Positions 22,089 through 33,570 of a stretch of 64,000 nt of DNA are shown here, piece after piece. The notes under the pieces were generated by a model. It searched no databases, was not told where the DNA came from, and saw nothing but the letters and a program-made list of their open reading frames with translations. The stretch spans positions 22,869,449-22,933,448 of the forward strand of contig NC_079491.1 of the NCBI RefSeq assembly GCF_020520425.1, read 5' to 3'. Positions within the stretch are counted from its first letter, which is position 1, and every line of letters starts with the position of its first letter. The position numbers and the translations under genes are program-made. The stretch is from Spinacia oleracea (taxonomy: Eukaryota; Streptophyta; Magnoliopsida; Caryophyllales; Amaranthaceae).

Positions 22089-25000
22089 CAGCAAAATTCA
22101 AAGATCACTAACAAAGGCCATTCTAATTCAATGCAACATATGCTTCTGTAAGTACAATGAAAATGAAGTTTATTTCTTCTATTTACCAAGTCCACGCATT
22201 TGGTAATTTGAGAGTCCAAAGAAAGGAGCAGTTGCACTAAAAATATGGTCAAAATGCGAAGATTACTGACAAAGGTCCTTCTATTCAATGCGAATTCTGC
22301 TTATCAAATTTCCGTTAAACGACAATTTTCCCCCATATTTGACATGTCCTGCGTACACATCATCCCTTAAACTTGAGCCCACTTCTGGTGGGAAATAGGT
22401 AATTTCAGCCGCAACATCTCTAATTACTCCCTCGAAGATAAGTAGATAAGAGTGAAAAAACTTTCCAGATTAATCTTCATGAATGTTCTCTTATTCCAAC
22501 ACCCTCGTGTACTAGCTGTACTAACACTAAACATCCTTTGCTCTTAAGTACATCATTCATCTACTACGTGTGTGGTCACACTACACGACGCATACTGCCC
22601 TAGACCCTAGTTTTATTTTCAGATGGACCTGGTTTAACCACTCAACCATTCACCTTAATCTCATCGTTACTAGTTACAAACTTATAATAACGGAACCAAA
22701 AAATTCCTAGTGCCCCCTCCCCCCTCAAATTGATGCCAGCATCCTAAAAGCATAGTTCTAGTTAGATGTTTGCTGGCGAAAGTGTAGATCCTAGTGCAAA
22801 GACTACCTTTAATTTTATGTCAAATAATAATATCTAATTTATATGTGAAGTCTGAAATTAGAACTAGCATCGCGTGCCATTTTGAATCAAACACCCACAA
22901 ATATGCATATACTGAAGCAGTGATACAAATTGTTATTTATATGCTCACAGAAAAGAACTTTAAAAGACATTATTTTTAGTAAGAGACCTTGATCTAGGAA
23001 TGGAGGCTTTGCTTTCCCTTTAATAATAAAAATAGTAAAATACAGGAAACTGTTTAAAGTGGCACATGAAGTTATGAACACAAGACCAAAAAGAGAACTA
23101 GGGCGTAACACTTACGTTGCCATCTTTCAAGAGAAAGAGTGCCAAAAGATTTCCGATGACCTGGAAAAACAGTGCAAACATAATATTAAAAACAATATCT
23201 GTTTATGCGAAATAATAAAACATAACATGTTGATGGTTACATGAAAAAAAATTGAAAGAGAAAAATCACCTGATGTGTAGCATATATTCCCCAAAACTCT
23301 CCATTGAAGTTACCAATTACAGTTCCCTCATGTAAATTGCAATCTCTGGCATGACTGCGTGCAGTGGAAGTTAAATATGTTCCCTGGCAGCCCAAGAATA
23401 ATATCAGAGAACAATCTGAAAGATTTACAGTCGTCAATCAGTCAACAAAGTAATGTAAAATAATAAACAATGCAAATAATTAAATAAATACTCCCTCTGT
23501 CCCAATTTTACTTTCCACCAGGCTTCGGCAAGCAAATTAAGAATGCTAGTAGGGGTGGGCTAAAAAAGTAGTTGAAAGTTAATAAAAATGTTGAAAGTGG
23601 AATGAGAGAAAAAAAAGGTTGATGCAATGGAGTGAGAAAAAGTAGTAAGAGAAGTGGGGCCTAAGCCGCCTAACTTCACAAGGAAATGAGGGACTTAATT
23701 TTACATAATACTCCTCAGTCCCTTTTTATTCATTACATATTCCGTTTTGGGTGTCCCATTTTAATCTTTATGTTGGGAATATTTCCTTTTATATTATAAC
23801 ATAAATACCCCTAATATTCTGTCAAAAATTGTGCCTAAGTGATGATTATTTTAGTCAATTAAATTCATTGGGGCATTTAATCTCTCACACTTTCCCATTG
23901 GAATATTAAATCTCTCACACTTTCCCAATGTCAGATTTTGGATATAAAAATAAATAAATGAACGTAATTTGCATTGTTTAAATAAAAAAAAGTAGGAATC
24001 TCAATCCACATTAATTAATCGTTAAATTGCGTACATGATACCAAACGTAAAGAATAAAAGGGGACGAAGGGAGTAGGAAGATTATTAGGATTGGGACATG
24101 GGGGTAACAGATCGAGAAACAATAGTTAGCATGACATGCATGAGTACCTGCCCAACCCATATTATCGAAGCACAAAATCCCATATATACAGAGGCAGGGA
24201 CCATTGTATACCTGCATATGTCGTGGAATTCAAAATTTTAGATAAGATATGAATAAAAATCACATTATCCAAGTATGATATATGTAGATGTTACTTCATT
24301 TTTCTAAAATGCAAACATTCGATGAAATGGTTGCATGATCAGAACCTGACACCACCCCCCCCCCCCCCCCACACACACACACACCCCCCAAACAAATATT
24401 TCATTTAATAAGCAGTCCAAAAAAATATTGCGGGATGTAGGAGTGTAGGACATAAGCTGATCCTAAATTTATGATTAACTGGTTTAAGTGCACTTTAGGA
24501 CTTACCTTAAATAATTCATTGAATAAGTAGTCAAAAGTTCTATTTCGGGATCTAGGAAATATGCTGATCCAAAACTTATAATTAACTGTTTAAGTCTACT
24601 TTAGGACTTACCTTAAACATCACTTCTCTATGAACATATGCCAATATGTTCATAATTATTTTTTTTGGTTAAGTGAGTATAGTACTATAGTTGTTATATT
24701 CAAAACCAGTTTTTAGGATTTTTTCATATTTACCACCTACAAAGTTTCACTTTTTTGTATTTACCACCTTTAAAGTTAGTTGAGTGGGACCCACGTGGAT
24801 GGTAAATAGGATGGATTCCGTTAAGTGGTGGTGATTATAAAACGTTTGATAAAATTTAGGTGGTAAATGTAAAATTCTAACTTATAAGGTGGTAAACACA
24901 AAAAAGTGAAACTTTGTAGGTGGTAAATATGAAAATTCCCAGTTTTTACAACCTAAGTTCAATACTGTGATTCAATACCTTCTAGGAAGGGCCAGAAGTC

Positions 25001-27059
25001 AATAGCAAGAACAAAAAGACTACCCAGGCAACATGCCTGTGCAAACAAAAAGATATCTACAATATAAAGACTCAAACCAGTTTCTATTTGAGTCATCACT
25101 CATCAGCCTATGAATTCTAATCTTTACATCAATTTTAATGTGCTTTACAAGCATGTCTCTTCTGTCCAACTTGTGATTCCATAATGCAAGTTGAAAGGTA
25201 TTAGAAATGGAACAATCGAGTCAAGAATTGGATGCAGAAACCATAAAAAAATGAGTACTGAATACTGATCCACTGGTGAATTAGATAAAATTATCACATG
25301 CAAAATCACATCTAGCTGGCAGAACATAGGAGCACCTCATGAGATTTGTGCAACAAAAGGATCCCGCTTCAAGCCAAAAGGAGAAGCCACCAAGTTCCAT
25401 CAAGGCCTATAATGCTTTTCCAGCCCAGATACATTTAAAAGATTGTGCAGGTGCGTAAACTCCTTGTGGATGCTTACGGATAATTTATTTGGATAAGCCA
25501 GTTCACAAAAAAAAATTATAAAAAATTTATCAAAAAAAAAAAAAAACTGCAATTTTCCACAAGTGGCATTAATTGCATATACCTAGGAGTTGGACCCTTG
25601 ATCAGGGGGGGACTAAATAAGCAATATCTCATGTGAAACTAAACTTCCTAATGATCCCAATACTTTTATGAACATTTTCTAATTTCCAAAATGTTTCTTC
25701 CTCTGCACTTCTATGTTAGCCATGCAGCCATTCAAATCAGTTTTTTCAGTAGATGGCACAATTAAACTACGAAAAATACACTTGGTGTGGGCAGGTGTGA
25801 TTTATATATTCAAGATAAAGCAAAGACTTAGGAGGGAAAAGTGAGTCAATCTAAAAGCATTGGATTTCTTATTAAGGAGGCACAAGAAAATAATAAGTAG
25901 TGTCTAAAAATATGAAAAGGCCATCAAAGAAGAGCCTGGAAAGGGGCATGACAATTCATATGTTGGTATACTAAATCTCTCCAAAGTCATAGTAGTAAGA
26001 GGACTTCCAGGCAAATAATTTTAATGATTCAAGGCCGACCCCAAATCATTTTGGGACTAAGGCTTTGTTGTTGTTGTTGTACTAGTGTGTGACACTGAGA
26101 ATGGAAAATCAGCCTTGAAATGGAGGTTAAGAAAAGATATACTACCTAGTACCTACGTGCTGCCTTCCTCTTGTAGGGTTTTTTTTTCTTTCGTAAGGAA
26201 CAACCAAATCGCATGGCATTCGATCATATTTTATTGGACCTTAATCATTCTTTTGATAGACAACCTTGAGTCCAGCCATACATTCTCAAACATGGATAAC
26301 AATCTGATAATACCAAAGCCCTAAACAGCATCTTACGCGCTAACCGATAAAATTAACGGGTATGATATTGTATCTAATCGTCCTTCTGATAGACAACCTG
26401 TATTTCATATTCACAAACATGGATGACCAATGCCTTAAAGAGAATATAGTAAATCAGCTTTAAAACAAAACAACTATGCTCCATATCACAATAGAGAGTA
26501 CAGTAAATCAGAAATCCTGAATCTATGAGTAGGTATTACCAATTGGGCTTCAAATTAGCAGCTGTAAACAACCAATACCCAGTAGTTCCAAGGAGCAGGG
26601 CATTTTTTGACCCCAATTTCCGAACAGTCAACGAGGCAAAAAACGAAAATATCATGAATGATACATACAAAATCCCCAAAGATATAGTCCCCAGATCACC
26701 TTCCTGAAATCAAACAAGAAATCCAGCTCAAAAAATCAAAAACTGTGCACAATACAAATGATCTATTACTCAAATGATAATTACAAATGTGCACAATATA
26801 TAAAAGCGATCAGTCACTCAAAAATGTGCACAAATCAAACGATTGAATACTGAAATTTAAAAAATTGCACCCAAATGAAATCACAACTCACATCGTTGAC
26901 CGTACTTTCTAAATTCTGAACAGCCCCATACGCCGAAAACACGAGCAAGAAAGCTAAGCTGAGTACATGAACATCTTTTGAGTGAGATTTTGGGTGATTA
27001 ATGGAAGCAATTTGATCAACCAAAGGTAAGCTTTCGTCAGGAGAAGTTATAGACCCCAT
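14846..27059 (-). CDS. UNC93-like membrane transporter, 10 exons
   Basis: Exons in transcript order: 26892-27059, 26540-26703, 24148-24211, 23270-23383, 23116-23160, 20475-20725, 20305-20395, 17193-17305, 16991-17114, 14846-15037. All junctions are GT-AG and in frame, giving 441 residues; the Arabidopsis UNC93-like protein I recall is about the same length. Landmarks are VHVLSLAFLLVFSAYGAVQN, DLGTISLGILYVSFM, SIIWVGQGTYLTSTARSHA, FNGEFW, FDIRILLIIPLFAYSGLQQ, FVWAEFTKKIV, GIGDGV and LKVWQS. These are the signatures of the plant UNC93 branch of the major facilitator superfamily, with about 12 hydrophobic helices. A plant relative has been linked to potassium balance and drought response; the substrate is not established. 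A 1.3-kb coding sequence is spread over 12.2 kb because introns 2, 6, 7 and 9 are long and repeat-filled. Confidence 0.92.
18015..18609. mobile_element. hAT-like non-autonomous repeat, copy 2
   Basis: The ends TTTAGTTTTAAAAGG and GCGCGCTTTTTAAAATTAAG are inverted repeats. The flanking octamers ACCTATAT and GCCTATTT match at 6 of 8 positions, consistent with an aged 8-bp hAT target duplication. The interior is homologous to copy 1 (68-640) and holds a 24-base G run. It lies in intron 7 of the UNC93-like gene. Confidence 0.6.
18281..18304 (+). repeat. Poly(G) run of 24
   Basis: Uninterrupted G tract inside the hAT-like repeat. Copy 1 of the family has only GGCATGGG at this place, so the run grew in this copy. 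Runs like this are also prone to sequencing error in length. Confidence 0.9.
19674..20192. mobile_element. hAT-like non-autonomous repeat, copy 3
   Basis: Terminal inverted repeat CTTAGTTTTAAAAAGCGCG is perfect at both ends (19674-19692 and the complement at 20174-20192). The flanking octamers GTAAGGTG (19666-19673) and GTGAGGTG (20193-20200) match 7 of 8, fitting an 8-bp target duplication. The subterminal parts are rich in AGCGCTTTTGCGCTT words. The interior is unlike copies 1 and 2, so it is a related but separate subfamily. It lies in intron 7 of the UNC93-like gene, just downstream of exon 7 in transcript order. Confidence 0.65.
22059..22084. repeat. (CA)n microsatellite
   Basis: About 13 CA units in intron 6 of the UNC93-like gene. 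Confidence 0.95.
23491..23707. mobile_element. Stowaway-like MITE fragment
   Basis: Preceded by TA, it starts CTCCCTCTGTCCCAATTTTA. The right end lacks the expected inverted copy and runs directly into the next MITE, so it is a one-ended fragment. Intron 3 of the UNC93-like gene. Confidence 0.5.
23711..24073. mobile_element. Stowaway-type MITE (family of 9327-9670)
   Basis: TA-flanked (23709-23710, 24074-24075), ends CTCCTCAGTCCCTTTTTATT and GGGGACGAAGGGAG. Read on the minus strand it shares TTTACGTTTGGTAT, TTAACGATTAATTAATGTGG and AAATTACGTTCATTTAT with the MITEs at 9327-9670 and 57436-57789. Intron 3 of the UNC93-like gene, close to exon 3. Confidence 0.75.
24354..24388. repeat. Poly(C) run with (AC)n
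   Basis: A run of about 17 C followed by about seven AC units and another short C run, in intron 2 of the UNC93-like gene. Confidence 0.9.
24401..24616. repeat. Tandem duplication, period about 115 bp
   Basis: Two copies begin CATTTAATAAGCAGTCCAAA (24401) and CATTGAATAAGTAGTCAAAA (24517). Each contains GCTGATCC, TATGATTAACTG or TATAATTAACTG, and ACTTTAGGACTTACCTTAAA. Non-coding, intron 2 of the UNC93-like gene. Confidence 0.75.
24716..24939. mobile_element. Mutator-type MITE with 9-bp target duplication
   Basis: The 224-bp element has about 60-bp terminal inverted repeats (TTTTCATATTTACCACCTAC...AAAGTTTCACTTTTTTGT). It is flanked by perfect 9-bp direct repeats CAGTTTTTA at 24707-24715 and 24940-24948. 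Nine-base duplications are the hallmark of Mutator-like transposition. No coding capacity. The whole element could fold as one long hairpin if transcribed within intron 2 of the UNC93-like gene. Confidence 0.8.
26030..26076 (+). mobile_element. SINE 3' tail, 5'-truncated
   Basis: Ends in GGGACTAAGGCTTTG followed by (TTG)n, preceded by GGCCGACCCCAAATCATTTT. This is the 3' end seen in several plant SINE families that end in TTG repeats. I found no Box A/B upstream, so only the tail remains. Intron 2 of the UNC93-like gene. Confidence 0.4.
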
Positions 27060-27898
27060 AATTTGGTTTAGAAATTGCAAATTCCAGTGAACCCTAGATT
27101 TTGGGCAAATCGAGTAATCGGGAAATTGGAAAGGTTAGCATTTAGCTAGAACTTACATGGATATTTCAAATCATACTTGTAACTTGTTCAACGCTAGAGG
27201 TCAAAGCTGGCTCATAGCGGACAATAGATTACAACACTACAACTTCCTCGGCGCATTTTTCCCTCCATTCCATTCCTTTGGGAGCCATGTCCATCAATAA
27301 ATTAAGGAAGATGTTTTAATTCCCAAAATAAGCCATATTATAATTTATTTTCTACTCTATCGTCTACGTCAGTAACTCATAGAAAAAAGTAATTTTTTTC
27401 GGTTCAAATGGCGATTTGATTTGAGGCCAAACTGTCATTTACAGCTTCTTTTGGCGGTTCCCTTTGCCTAGCCATTCACAGCTTCCTGTTTTCAGTTTGC
27501 AGCCACAAAATGCCTGAAATTCTCCCGCCAAATAACAATAAACCTGCAAACAACTCCAACAAACTCTACAAATCAACTCCAAGAACGTCTAAAAATCAAA
27601 CCAACCAACCAACCAACCAAACCATGACGCTTGGGCAACAAAATAGAAACTTGCAAACAAAAAATTGACGCAAAATTTCACCTTCAACCTTCTAGCATTA
27701 AAACAGTAGCGTCAAGCGTGAAACAAAATCACAAAGTTCCAATAGTTACACTACGAGCAAAAAGAACAAAACATTACAGTTGAGTTTCTAATTTAGCCAA
27801 AATCTAAGTTTTACGGTGTTTCTTCCCATACTCGGATGATGAAAATAATGACTCATCCACCTCGGCAATTGTCTCGGGACGCTCACTAGAAGGACAAT
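27060..27898. other. 5' flank of the UNC93-like gene
   Basis: Upstream region of a minus-strand gene, presumably with its promoter and leader. Nothing beyond a short (CCAA)n run near 27602 stands out, and no clear TATA box could be picked. Confidence 0.4.
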
Positions 27899-28390
27899 TT
27901 ATTTGTCGCTTGTAAGTGATAAGGGGCACGGTAGGAGATGATATAACTTGTGATGCGCCGCCATGAGAAAGAGGTGATGCAGTACGCGCGGGAGGAGGAG
28001 GACTATGTAGAGGTGGTGAGACAACGCGAGGAGAGGAGGAGGAGGTGGTGGAGGGCGGTAAGGAGGTGGTGGAAGAGGGGGAGGTGGTGGAGGGTGATAA
28101 GGAGGTGGGGGAGGGCGTGCACGTGGTGGTCGAAAATCACGCCCCCGAGAAACATGATGAGTAGGAGGACGCATCGATTGAGGGATCGGTATACTATGTG
28201 AGGTGGAGGTGGATGGTGTAGACTGAGACGAGGCTAAATCATTTTGTTGAAGGATATGGTCTTGCCCCACTCTCTTACTGGTGACGGGTGAAGACTGAGA
28301 CAAGGCCAAATCTAAGGCAGTTAAGCTAGTTGAAGTGCTATGGTCGAATGAGAATTCCGAAGAGGCAACTTGGGAAGCTGAGGATGACAT
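27899..28390 (-). CDS. Ser/Pro-rich open frame, doubtful gene
   Basis: 163 codons. The first half is Ser/Thr/Gln-rich and contains two related blocks (LALSQSSPVTSK, LASSQSTPSTSTS). The middle is nearly pure proline (PPPPPYHPPPPPP) and the end is hydrophobic without pattern. No known domain. On the plus strand the DNA is a GGAGGTGG-rich repeat, so the frame may be open only because of composition. It lies beside a Ty3/gypsy-type LTR remnant and may belong to transposon-derived sequence. Confidence 0.25.
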   Translation of the reverse strand: MSSSASQVASSEFSFDHSTSTSLTALDLALSQSSPVTSKRVGQDHILQQNDLASSQSTPSTSTSHSIPIPQSMRPPTHHVSRGRDFRPPRARPPPPPYHPPPPPPLPPPPYRPPPPPPPLLALSHHLYIVLLLPRVLHHLFLMAAHHKLYHLLPCPLSLTSDK

Positions 28391-28439
28391 GAAAAAGCGT
28401 TGGAACTATTTAAGCAGGTGTGCGAAGTTTCAAGGACGA

Positions 28440-29343
28440 AACTCTTTTTAGGGAGGGTGAAATAGGATACTAACATACTAGTTTCGTTCCTTTAGCACAT
28501 TCTCGTGAGAGTTAACCTTAAGTTCGAGGACGAACTTTGTTTTTAGGGGGAATAGATGTAATACCCCGAATTTTCGGGTATTTTCTAATAAACTATTTTG
28601 GTAATTTAAGATAATTTTACAATTAAAATAAAGGTTTTAATGAGTTTTAACTAAAAGAAACTACAAATATATTTTCAGATTTATTTTATAAATTTTCTGA
28701 AATTAAGTCTCCCAATAAACCCTAATACCCTAATATATAAACCCTCAAACCCTTTAAAAAAAAAAACTTCCCAACATGACTCTCAAGGAGGAAAAACCAA
28801 AGAAAAACTCCATCTCACGCAAAATCCCTGCTGCCGTCATTCCCTTCTCACCATCTTCAATTTAAGCGTTTCTCTTTTAAGTCATACAATCCTCTCATCC
28901 TCTCCCTTATTTCATATCAACGTAATTAATGAGTTGTTTCTCTGGAGTATGGGTTTTATGATGATGAAGTATGATCCCTTAGTTTCTTTTTTCAATCAAT
29001 CATGATGTTTCTCTAGAAATTATAGACGATTAATGGCTAATTTGCAGGGAGTAATTTGATTGGTTTTATAATCTAAGTAACTAGTTTCTTATTTCATCAA
29101 AATTTGACTTTACGATTTAATATCTTCAACCAAGAGAAATCTGGTTTGGTGAGTTTAATCACTAAAGTTTTCCGTCGCCGTTAGCTTGAGGTCATTACGT
29201 ACTAAACCTTGTATACCTAGACTAATTATGTGACTATCGTATACTAACTTAGGTTTATTTGTTTTGCATAATTGTAGACAGAGGCTACTTAGGAAACACA
29301 CAAGGAGACTACTAATTCGAATTACGCGCTTGTTCAAGGTAAT
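28440..29343 (+). mobile_element. Ty3/gypsy-type remnant with LTR start
   Basis: TTCGAGGACGAACTTTG followed by TTTTTAGGGGG and TGTAATACCCCGAATTTTCG (LTR start at 28557) is the arrangement seen at the 3' end of many plant Ty3/gypsy elements: last polyprotein codons, polypurine tract, then LTR. Only this end is present; a partner LTR and internal domains were not found. The right end is approximate. An old, broken copy. Confidence 0.5.
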
Positions 29344-29643
29344 TTTCAATGTCCAGTCTCGTTAGAAAAAGTATTGTGGACATGTCTATGTGTTATTATG
29401 TGCTAGAGAGATTAATTGTTGTGTATATGAGTTGTGTGATTTCAAATTATAAGCATATATTTCTTTGATGCAAAAAAATAAAATTATAAGCATATATAGC
29501 TATTACAGGTACGTATTATTACAAGTGCAATGATATTATTAAAGCATGTTTTCTATTATTACAAGCCTTGATTTTATGATTAGTAACGTAGTAATACTAC
29601 AAATATTTTGTGAAAAAAACTTATCTGAACGATTTGACAAACA

Positions 29644-30352
29644 TTAAGGAAAGAAAGCAAAAGAAATAGAAGTCGATGCTGCAGATGTTGCAATGTCGTG
29701 TGTACCTTGAACTTGATCTCGACATACTTTTTGGATGTTGCACCAGTCAAACATTCTTCCCAGACGTTGAATCTCAGTCATGGTCCAAGGCAGGTTTATG
29801 TCAATCGTGCTCTGTTGGAGAAGCACTTCAACCAACATATGAGAGTCTGTTAGAACAGTGACATGTCGAACTGTAGCTGCAATTCTCCATCCAAGTGCAA
29901 ACAAACACGTGAGGACCTCCGCTTGAAGAGCTGACTTCGTTGTCCCTCCAGAAGCTCCACCTAAGATCCTATCCGACATTATCAGAGGGTTACTAAGCAC
30001 CCAACCCATTCCAGCTATTTGAGTATTCTTCTTCCAAGAGCCATCAACCTGAATGAAAGACATTATTCCTTGCATCCCTGAGTCAACAAGTATCGCTCTA
30101 AAAAATCCCGACGGATAAAGCGGATCACTTTTTGGAGGATGTAGGAAACGTAATGTAGGTAGAGGATGATTGCCAAAGATCTCTTGCTGCTTCAAGGCAT
30201 CCCTGATAATAATATCCACCGCGGGAACCCCACCGCGTTCAGTCCTGAAAACTCGGTTATTACGTGCTAACCAAAGACCCCAAAGAGTTGCAATGAAACA
30301 AATAACCCTCACACTCTTATTCCCATCCTGGCATTGAAAAATTCGGATATAT
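29644..30352 (-). mobile_element. LINE ORF2, 3' part with RNase H domain
   Basis: The open frame 29644-30312 (222 codons) starts inside the linker after zf-RVT (ATLWGLWLARNNRVFRTE). It continues into an RNase H domain (RVT_3 type): FIQVDGSWKKN (first Asp), SALQAEVLTC (Glu), VTVLTDSHMLVEVL (Asp). The frame reads back without a stop to 30352, where a CACTA transposon is inserted. Its 5' continuation is at 36113-36305. It differs in sequence from the LINE at 3545-4300, so at least two LINE families are present. A domesticated RNase H-like host gene is the alternative, but the zf-RVT piece across the insertion argues for a LINE. Confidence 0.8.
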
Positions 30353-30464
30353 CACTACAAAAAAACGCGGCACATTGTGACGCTTTTTGGGTCAAATTGC
30401 GACGGAAAATAGTGTCGCTATTTCACATAGCGACGCTCTGGTAAAGGGTCGCAATTTTCATTGC

Positions 30465-30652
30465 CGCTATTTACCGACGCTTTAGAGCGTCACAATTTGC
30501 AAAAATATCGATGTATTTCGCAGCCACTATTTTGGATATAAGGACTCTATAGGTAGTCGCTATTTACCGACGCTTTAGAGCGTCACAATTTGCAAAAATA
30601 TCGATGTATTTCGCAGCCACTATTTAGGATATAGGAACTCTATAGGTAGTCG
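30465..30652. repeat. Subterminal tandem repeat, period 94 bp
   Basis: Two copies starting at 30465 and 30559 share CGCTATTTACCGACGCTTTA, GAGCGTCACAATTTGC, AAAAATATCGATGTATTTCG and ACTCTATAGGTAGTCGC. They are part of the left subterminal region of the CACTA element. Confidence 0.85.
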
Positions 30653-33140
30653 CAATATTTAGACTAAAAAAAGCGTAACTATTTGCACGCTTATAGACGC
30701 ATTTCTCCGCCACTATCCACCATATAGCGATGCTTTTCGCACCCGAAATATATAGACTCTTATTAGAGTCCCTATCTTTACTTTCGTACGAGTTCTCCCC
30801 ATTCCCTCCAAAATAAGTTAGACCCTTTGGAGCGTCACAATTTCCATCATATTATTTTTTTCATGTATATATATATCAATTAATCTAAAATCAGGAATTA
30901 TCTATAAAAATTCATATTGACCATAGATAATCATAATCAAATACAAGTATTAACTTACTACGTACATTATCATAAAACAACATATATATATAACCACGTC
31001 ATACTATACTTTGATTCATATATACTTAGCGATAACATAGTTAATTTAGAAAAAATGATAACAATTTATACATTAAATTAATTCGCAGAGTTTTAAAACA
31101 AAAATAACTTTCTAACTAGCATCATTTTTTCTACAAGATAGTCCAAAACTAAATAAAAACAACTTCCTGACTACGAACAAACTAATTATAGTAAACCTAT
31201 CTTTATGCTAGCTTAGCTTCAAGATAACTTGTTCATCTCTTGATCTACATTTACTATTACCACTTAATCGTCAATAATCTGCAAAGAAAATTTAATATGT
31301 CAAATATATATAAAAAGCTTTATGAACATATTTTAAAATCAAGGGAAAATTAACAACAATAATCCAAACTACTAGTGGTATTCTCAAAATAATCATAACT
31401 GATAATTATTCAAAATATATAATACCAATTATTAATTGCCCCTTCCCAAAATAGTCCCCCTTTACCTATAACCTTTCAATGCGGTAACTTTAAAATAAAA
31501 TTTAAGTCAACAAATTAAAGTATCCTTTTAGATGGGTATTCAAGATGAACAGAAAAAAAAACCCAGACAAAATCCAAACCTAGGCAGAACTGATCAGAAC
31601 TGATCTGATCAGAAATAATAAGAATTGATCTGATCAGAACTTTCTTGTAAGAAAAGACAATGTTTTGCACTATGGAAGGTGTGAATGATGGTTTAGATTT
31701 GGTTACTTAGGGGTTTTAGGGGTTTTTCTATGTCAGGTTCCAAATTGTTTGGTTTTACTACAATGTTAGAACTAATGGATTGGAATTATGCAATATTTTT
31801 TTGTAGATCTTATTGATCTTATTCTAAAATGAAATTATCATTAGTTGTGTTAAAATAATTTATACGACAATTCACTTTCACAGGGGGATTAGTTGCTTTG
31901 GTTTCTTACTTTCTAAAAGTCAGTGCAAAGCTTATACTACTATTTCTATTCAATTTTGTTAAGTTACTTCATAGAAGCCTACACCAGTAACACAGACAAC
32001 TATATCCCACCTAATTACAGATTTTCTAGAATGGAATTAAAATGGGTTATAAGCAGATTAGCACCCTTCACACAGGCCCACAGCTATAAAGATTGTCAAC
32101 AACAGAAGTATATCCTGCCTGCTGGTTAGTGAATCCCTGGTTTCATTAACTAGATGAAGATGTTAAATAGAAATGGGTAGATGTTGTCATCTTGACACTA
32201 AATGATGAACCTTTGGAACTGGGGGGAAGAGAAGCTGGATCATTAACTAGGTGAACTCAAGGAAAAATTATCCACGAGAATGGAAATATGACTAGTTATT
32301 AGTAGCATTACCTGGGGTTACTAGCTCAACAGAACCGGCAAGTTATTTTTTGATAAATGACTTCTGCAAGTTGAGAAAATGTGACTTAATTCAAAACTGC
32401 AAGTTCATTCATTACATTCAATTAATGGGAATGTAATCAGTCATTCTCAGGCGAGATTCTAATAATCTAAAGAAGTAAAGAGTGTGCAAGCAGATAATGA
32501 CTAGCAAGTTTACAGCGAAAAATATAGCATCAAGTTAGAAACATAAGGCCAGGAGCACGATACTGAACTGCTGGATTTATATAAGCTTGAACTAACATTT
32601 TTTTTTTTTAATCTTTGTCTTCCTGGTTTTATTTCTGTCATTTTGAATCTCTAGATATTATGACCAGAAACATCTGATTATTATCAATTTTTTCTTCTGG
32701 AATTGTATGTCATTTGATGTGTATTTTGTGTCAACTTTTTTGAAGCTTACAGAGAAAGAAATCAGCAAAGCAGTAATGTCACCAGCTGGCTCATACTTCT
32801 GTATAGTGACTTGTGTCTGAGAGGAAAATTCAGACTATTTGCAACCTAATAGCTGCTTCTTTGATTTTGGTGTTATGGTTGGTATTTGTGTGTAAATATG
32901 CATATTTTTAGAAAATTCAGATTGTTTACAAGTTGAAATTCTATTTTATTGTGACTGGAATACTGGTTAGTACTTAGTAGTTTGTGTATTTGAAGTATAA
33001 CTTTTTTCATTCTGGAATTTTGTTTAAATTGAATATCACTATGTGTGCATTTGGTGTTTTGGTAGTATTGAAAGCTGCTGATTTTATTTAATTTGTGGAT
33101 TAAAGAAAACCAGCAGCTCATTTTTTTTAGAATATCCAAA

Positions 33141-33570
33141 GTCATTTGCGTCGCAGATTAGCTAAAACTGCGACGGAAATGACTTTTTTTTAAACATGTT
33201 GAAATATCATTTGCGTCGCAGATTAGCTAAAACTGCGACGCAAATGACTTTTTTTTAACATGCTGAAAAGTCATTTGTGTCGCACTTTAGCTAATCTGCG
33301 ACGCAAATGACTTTTCAGCATGTTTTAAAAAAAGTCATTTGCGTCGCAGTTTTAGCTAATTTGCGACGCAAATGACTTTTCAGCATGTTAAAAAAAGGTC
33401 ATTTGCGTCGCAGGTTAGCTAATCTGCGACGTAAATGACTCTTATTTACATCGCCCAAAAGTGCGACGCAAATGACTTTTTTCATTTGCGTCGCAGCCAG
33501 TTGCGTCGCACATTGGTGCGACGTAAATGGGCTTAAATGACCGACGCAAATGACTGTTTTTCCACTAGTG
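33141..33570. mobile_element. Terminal fragment of a second CACTA family
   Basis: The stretch ends TTTTTCCACTAGTG; read on the minus strand it begins CACTAGTGGAAAAACAGTCA, a typical CACTA terminus. It consists of about six palindromic units in which GTCATTTGCGTCGCAG and its complement CTGCGACGCAAATGAC face each other across TTAGCTAA-like loops. This is the subterminal-repeat architecture of CACTA elements. The opposite terminus was not found inside the surrounding element, so only one end is present or the other has eroded. It is nested within the 30353-36112 transposon and has a different terminal motif from its host. Confidence 0.65.

Noticed and set aside
27950-28201. Arg/Trp/Glu-rich plus-strand frame
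   Set aside because: Complement of the proline run; composition-driven.
33141-33570. CRISPR-like or regulatory palindrome array
   Set aside because: Ends in a CACTA terminus and matches the subterminal repeats of that transposon class.
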